Assembly: GCA_023390775.1 (NCBI GenBank)
Contig: JAEWCF010000089.1
Coordinates: 1 to 8,011 of the forward strand
DNA: 8,011 bases
Direction: 5' to 3'
Source of the DNA: Bacteroidota bacterium
GTDB lineage: Bacteria; Bacteroidota; Bacteroidia; Flavobacteriales; Flavobacteriaceae
Below the pieces are notes generated by a model that did not search any database, was not told the DNA's origin, and worked only from the letters and a program-made list of their open reading frames with translations. Positions 5,753 to 8,011 of the stretch are shown here, one piece after another. Positions within the stretch are counted from its first letter, which is position 1. Each line of letters starts with the position of its first letter. The position numbers and the translations under genes are program-made.

Positions 5753-6835
5753 ATGGTCATCACCAAGGTTCCCAATTACATCAAGGCAGTCTACATTTCG
5801 CTGCTGATCATCATCGTGATTTTTGTGATGATCATGGGCAAGAGCATTTTTGTGCCGTTGCTGCTCTCAGCCTACACGGCCATGCTGATGACGGGCTTTT
5901 GCAACCGGTTGGAGCGGTTCAACATTCCCCGTTCCCTTAGCGCCGCCATTGCCATCCTGCTTTTTTTGGGCATCCTGACGGGAATCGTCATCCTTGTCGT
6001 GACGCAAATCCAAAGTTTTATGGCCGATGTGGAAGCGCACGCCGAGGCCGACCTGAACCGGTTTGCGATGCGGACCAATAACTGGGTCAAAAACGCGATT
6101 GGCTATGATATGGGCATGGGCTACGGATTTAAGATCGAGAACGTGCTGGCCCTGATCCAGTCGGGGCGCGCCAACATGTCCGAACTGCTCAAGATCACCA
6201 TCAACACCGCGAGTAACATATTGCTTCTGCCCGTTTTCATCTTTTTCCTGCTGATCTACCGCGACCACTTTGCGCAATTCATCATGCGCGTGTTCGCCCG
6301 ACAAAAAAACAAGGTGTTGATGGACCACGTAATTTCAATCAGGGAAATCGTGCACTCGTACCTTATGGGCGCCGGCAAGGTCATGCTGATTTTAGGGATT
6401 GCCAACAGCGCCGTCCTGCTGATGCTGGGAATCAAACACGCGATCTTCTTCGGGATGCTGGCGGGTATGCTCAACATCATCCCCTATCTTGGCCCGCTCA
6501 TGGGCGGCATACTGCCTTTCCTGTACGCGTTGCTCACCAAGGACAGCCTTTTCTATCCGGTCGCGGTTGCCGTCTCCTTCACGCTGATCCAGTTTCTCGA
6601 GGCGACTTTCCTCACGCCGAGGATCACCGGTGCCAACGTGTCGCTGAACGCATTCATCACCTTTGTGGGATTGCTGGTAGGCGGGGCGATTTGGGGAATT
6701 CCCGGCATGATCCTCATCATCCCGACGCTCGCCATCCTTAAAAAATTATTTGAGCTGAGTGCCGATACCGAACCGTATGCCTATCTGTTTGGCGAGGAAG
6801 ACACGAGGTGGTTCAGGCGGAAGAAGAAGGAATAG
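5753..6835 (+). CDS. AI-2E family transporter (PerM/TqsA-like permease)
   Basis: This 360-residue polytopic inner-membrane protein belongs to the AI-2E transporter family. Studied members are reported as autoinducer-2 exporters or Na+(Li+)/H+ antiporters, so the substrate cannot be assigned. Hydrophobic segments are seen near residues 12-28, 31-47, 63-84, 152-169, 208-226, 228-262 and 296-330. Between the third and fourth is a hydrophilic stretch of about 65 residues, typical of the family. Signature sequences are GMLAGMLNIIPYLGPLMGG (234-252), LEATFLTPRITGANVSLN (282-299) and GGAIWGIPGMILIIPTLAILK (310-330). The C-terminus is strongly basic (RRKKKE). The ATG at 5753 is preferred because it gives the short basic N-terminus followed at once by the first helix. 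The ATG at 5705 would add 16 residues and is possible; the far-upstream start at 5615 would lie inside bioD. The gene diverges from bioD. Confidence 0.9.
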   Translation: MVITKVPNYIKAVYISLLIIIVIFVMIMGKSIFVPLLLSAYTAMLMTGFCNRLERFNIPRSLSAAIAILLFLGILTGIVILVVTQIQSFMADVEAHAEADLNRFAMRTNNWVKNAIGYDMGMGYGFKIENVLALIQSGRANMSELLKITINTASNILLLPVFIFFLLIYRDHFAQFIMRVFARQKNKVLMDHVISIREIVHSYLMGAGKVMLILGIANSAVLLMLGIKHAIFFGMLAGMLNIIPYLGPLMGGILPFLYALLTKDSLFYPVAVAVSFTLIQFLEATFLTPRITGANVSLNAFITFVGLLVGGAIWGIPGMILIIPTLAILKKLFELSADTEPYAYLFGEEDTRWFRRKKKE

Positions 6836-6846
6836 ACCCAAATTAA

Positions 6847-6874
6847 AAATTATAAATTATAAATTATAAATTAG
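6847..6874. repeat. 7-bp tandem repeat (AAATTAT)x3 plus a variant copy
   Basis: Three exact copies of AAATTAT (6847-6853, 6854-6860, 6861-6867) are followed by AAATTAG (6868-6874). The array sits in the 61-bp gap between the convergent permease and DUF2007 genes and is far more A/T-rich than anything around it. It may help end transcription from both sides, or be a simple length-variable repeat. Confidence 0.85.
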
Positions 6875-6877
6875 GGT

Positions 6878-6895
6878 GAGCGGAACTAACCGGCT
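6878..6895 (-). terminator. Weak possible terminator hairpin after the DUF2007 gene
   Basis: Just after the TGA stop (6897-6899), the minus strand can pair AGCCGG with CCGCT around a six-base loop TTAGTT, with one bulged base. It then runs, after CACCC, into the A/T repeat tract, which is T-rich on this strand. The stem is short and the T-run is interrupted, so this is a weak candidate. No GC hairpin is seen on the plus strand after the permease stop at 6835. Confidence 0.25.
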
Positions 6896-6896
6896 G

Positions 6897-7331
6897 TCAG
6901 AGTAATAATGATTTTGTATTGGCCGGCAATGCAAACAATTGCCCGCATCCGTTGCAACGGTATTTGTGCCGAAGGATGGGAAACAACCCGGCCAGGGAAA
7001 CGAGTGCAAATTTAATGGCCGATGCAACGCTGTCCACCGAGGTCACCATTTCCACCGAATCCGAACCGCATTTCGGGCACGTAATGTGGCTACCATCCTC
7101 GGCGGTTGAAAAAGGCTCCACATCTCCCAGGATTTCGAGCGCACGACCACCGTCGGGTGTGCGGACCATTAATTTGACCCCACCAATCGCCTGGCTCATC
7201 AGCGGGTCCGAATCGATGGTGATATCGTCCCGAAGAAACGCCTCAATCCCCGCATCTTCCAACCTGGCCCGATTCAAATGGGCCTCCACCGAATAAGGGT
7301 AACTTGCTATCTGGGTAAATTCGGGGGTCAT
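6897..7331 (-). CDS. DUF2007 domain protein with C-terminal zinc-ribbon cysteines
   Basis: This 144-residue protein has two parts. Residues 5-75 (FTQIASYPYSVEAHLNRARLEDAGI..., with QAIGGVKLMV and a following helix) resemble the DUF2007 fold, called a putative signal-transducing domain without proven function. Residues 82-132 carry two CxxC pairs, CPKCGS (85-90) and CNGCG (126-130), as in a zinc ribbon. Between the pairs is a hydrophobic stretch (about 102-120, VASAIKFALVSLAGLFPIL) that could touch or enter the membrane. The ATG (7329-7331) overlaps the bioF stop as ATGA, so translation is probably coupled to bioF. The co-location suggests coexpression, but the family occurs widely beside unrelated genes, so a biotin role should not be assumed. 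Confidence 0.75.
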   Translation of the reverse strand: MTPEFTQIASYPYSVEAHLNRARLEDAGIEAFLRDDITIDSDPLMSQAIGGVKLMVRTPDGGRALEILGDVEPFSTAEDGSHITCPKCGSDSVEMVTSVDSVASAIKFALVSLAGLFPILRHKYRCNGCGQLFALPANTKSLLL

Positions 7332-8011
7332 GCAAATAGGTTTTTAGTGAGTTTTTCCAGTACCGACGTGATCTGCTCCGGCGTGTTGAAAGCGTGGATG
7401 CAAAAGCGAAGTCGTTCCTGCCTCTGCGGAACCGTGGGAGAAAGGATGGGCCTGACATCAAAGCCGGCATCCCCTAGCTGTTTGGCGATAGACCTTACCT
7501 TTTCGTTACCCGGAATGATGGCCGATGCGATTGCCGATTTCCCGCCGACAAATATCCCATTCAGTCCCATCGATGTTTTTTCCCGTGAAAAATGAAGGAT
7601 ATTGTCCCGAAGTTTTTCGATGGTGCCATCCGCACTTTCAAGGGCCTGATAGCTGGCGATGACCGCCGCGAGGCTATGTGGCGGAAGCCCGGTCGTATAG
7701 ATGAAACTGCGGGCAAAGTTTACGAGGTAATCGTTCAGGCCGGCCGGTCCCAATACGGCAGCGCCGTGGCACCCCAACGCCTTGCCGAAAGTCACGACCC
7801 TTGCAAATACCCTCTCCTGCAACCGATGTTCCTGCACAAGCCCCGAACCCCGGTCCCCAAAAACCCCCACTGCGTGAGCCTCGTCGATGATGGCATGCGC
7901 ACCGAATTTCTCGCAGAGTTCGACAAGGCGGACAAGCGCAGGCGAGTCTCCGTCCATCGAGAAAACCGATTCGGTGGCGACATAGACCGTATTGTCCCGA
8001 TAGGTTTCAAG
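7328..8011 (-). CDS. bioF: 8-amino-7-oxononanoate synthase, C-terminal part (partial)
   Basis: BioF is a PLP-dependent alpha-oxoamine synthase that condenses pimeloyl-thioester with L-alanine to give KAPA, the first step of biotin ring assembly. The frame is open to the right edge, so 227 C-terminal residues are present, roughly 60% of the usual 380 or so; the ATG at 7957 is internal. Visible motifs are VATESVFSMDGD (fragment residues 11-22), IDEAHAVGVFG with the PLP-contacting Asp43 and His46, and VTFGKALGCHGAAVLG with the PLP lysine Lys77. FIYTTGLPPHSLAA and the C-terminal domain follow, with IRPILSPTVP-like text (VRPILSPTVPQRQERLRFCIHA). The family also includes glycine C-acetyltransferase (Kbl) and serine palmitoyltransferase. 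The nearby bioA and bioD make BioF by far the best choice. The stop TGA (7328-7330) overlaps the start of the DUF2007 gene by four bases. Confidence 0.92.
   Translation of the reverse strand, partial: LETYRDNTVYVATESVFSMDGDSPALVRLVELCEKFGAHAIIDEAHAVGVFGDRGSGLVQEHRLQERVFARVVTFGKALGCHGAAVLGPAGLNDYLVNFARSFIYTTGLPPHSLAAVIASYQALESADGTIEKLRDNILHFSREKTSMGLNGIFVGGKSAIASAIIPGNEKVRSIAKQLGDAGFDVRPILSPTVPQRQERLRFCIHAFNTPEQITSVLEKLTKNLFA

Noticed and set aside
6843..6874. BioR-type operator in the A/T repeat
   Set aside because: The tract has TTATAAATTATAA-like text but not the TTATMTATAA spacing, and it lies between gene ends, not before a promoter.
6841..6896. CRISPR array or attachment site from the tandem repeat
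   Set aside because: The units are 7 bp with no spacers, and no cas, integrase or transposase gene is present.

Overview
The window looks like a chromosomal segment from a GC-rich member of the Flavobacteriales (Bacteroidota). The first gene has the architecture of flavobacterial secreted surface proteins with a type IX secretion (T9SS) C-terminal sorting domain. Promoter-like boxes of the Bacteroidota type TAnnTTTG lie just upstream of several starts, and the starts lack clear Shine-Dalgarno sequences. The base composition is well above the A/T-rich norm for Flavobacterium itself, so a GC-rich relative or an environmental lineage is more likely.

Layout. (1) 2-1962, plus strand: the C-terminal portion of a large secreted T9SS protein. 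It enters from the left edge and is interrupted by a net -1 frameshift near 821-823, so it appears as two overlapping reading frames. A rho-independent terminator follows at 1966-1991. (2) 1990-5676, minus strand: a compact unit read right to left as bioD, bioA, a SET-domain protein, then a divergent FabB/FabF-type beta-ketoacyl synthase. bioD and bioA overlap by 14 nt; the next two gaps are 27 and 38 nt. (3) 5677-5752: a 76-bp divergent intergenic region with a good Bacteroidota promoter box for bioD and two short perfect palindromes. (4) 5753-6835, plus strand: an AI-2E family membrane transporter. (5) 6836-6896: a convergent gap with a 7-bp A/T tandem repeat. (6) 6897-8011, minus strand: bioF (N-terminus beyond the right edge), whose stop overlaps by 4 nt the start of a small DUF2007/zinc-ribbon protein.

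How the genes fit together. BioF, BioA and BioD are the successive enzymes that turn pimeloyl-thioester into dethiobiotin, so the minus-strand genes are a biotin biosynthesis locus interrupted by one plus-strand permease gene. BioB and any recognisable enzyme for making the pimeloyl precursor (BioC, BioH, BioG, BioW, BioI, BioZ) are absent from the window. The two downstream genes in the bioD-bioA unit, a ketosynthase with an intact Cys-His-His site and a SET-domain methyltransferase homologue, have no assigned biotin role. They are the most interesting content: chain extension and SAM-dependent methylation are the two kinds of chemistry used in the BioC-type pimeloyl route. That link is inference from position only.

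There is no RNA gene, CRISPR array, insertion sequence or gene-free stretch above 300 bases that I can support.
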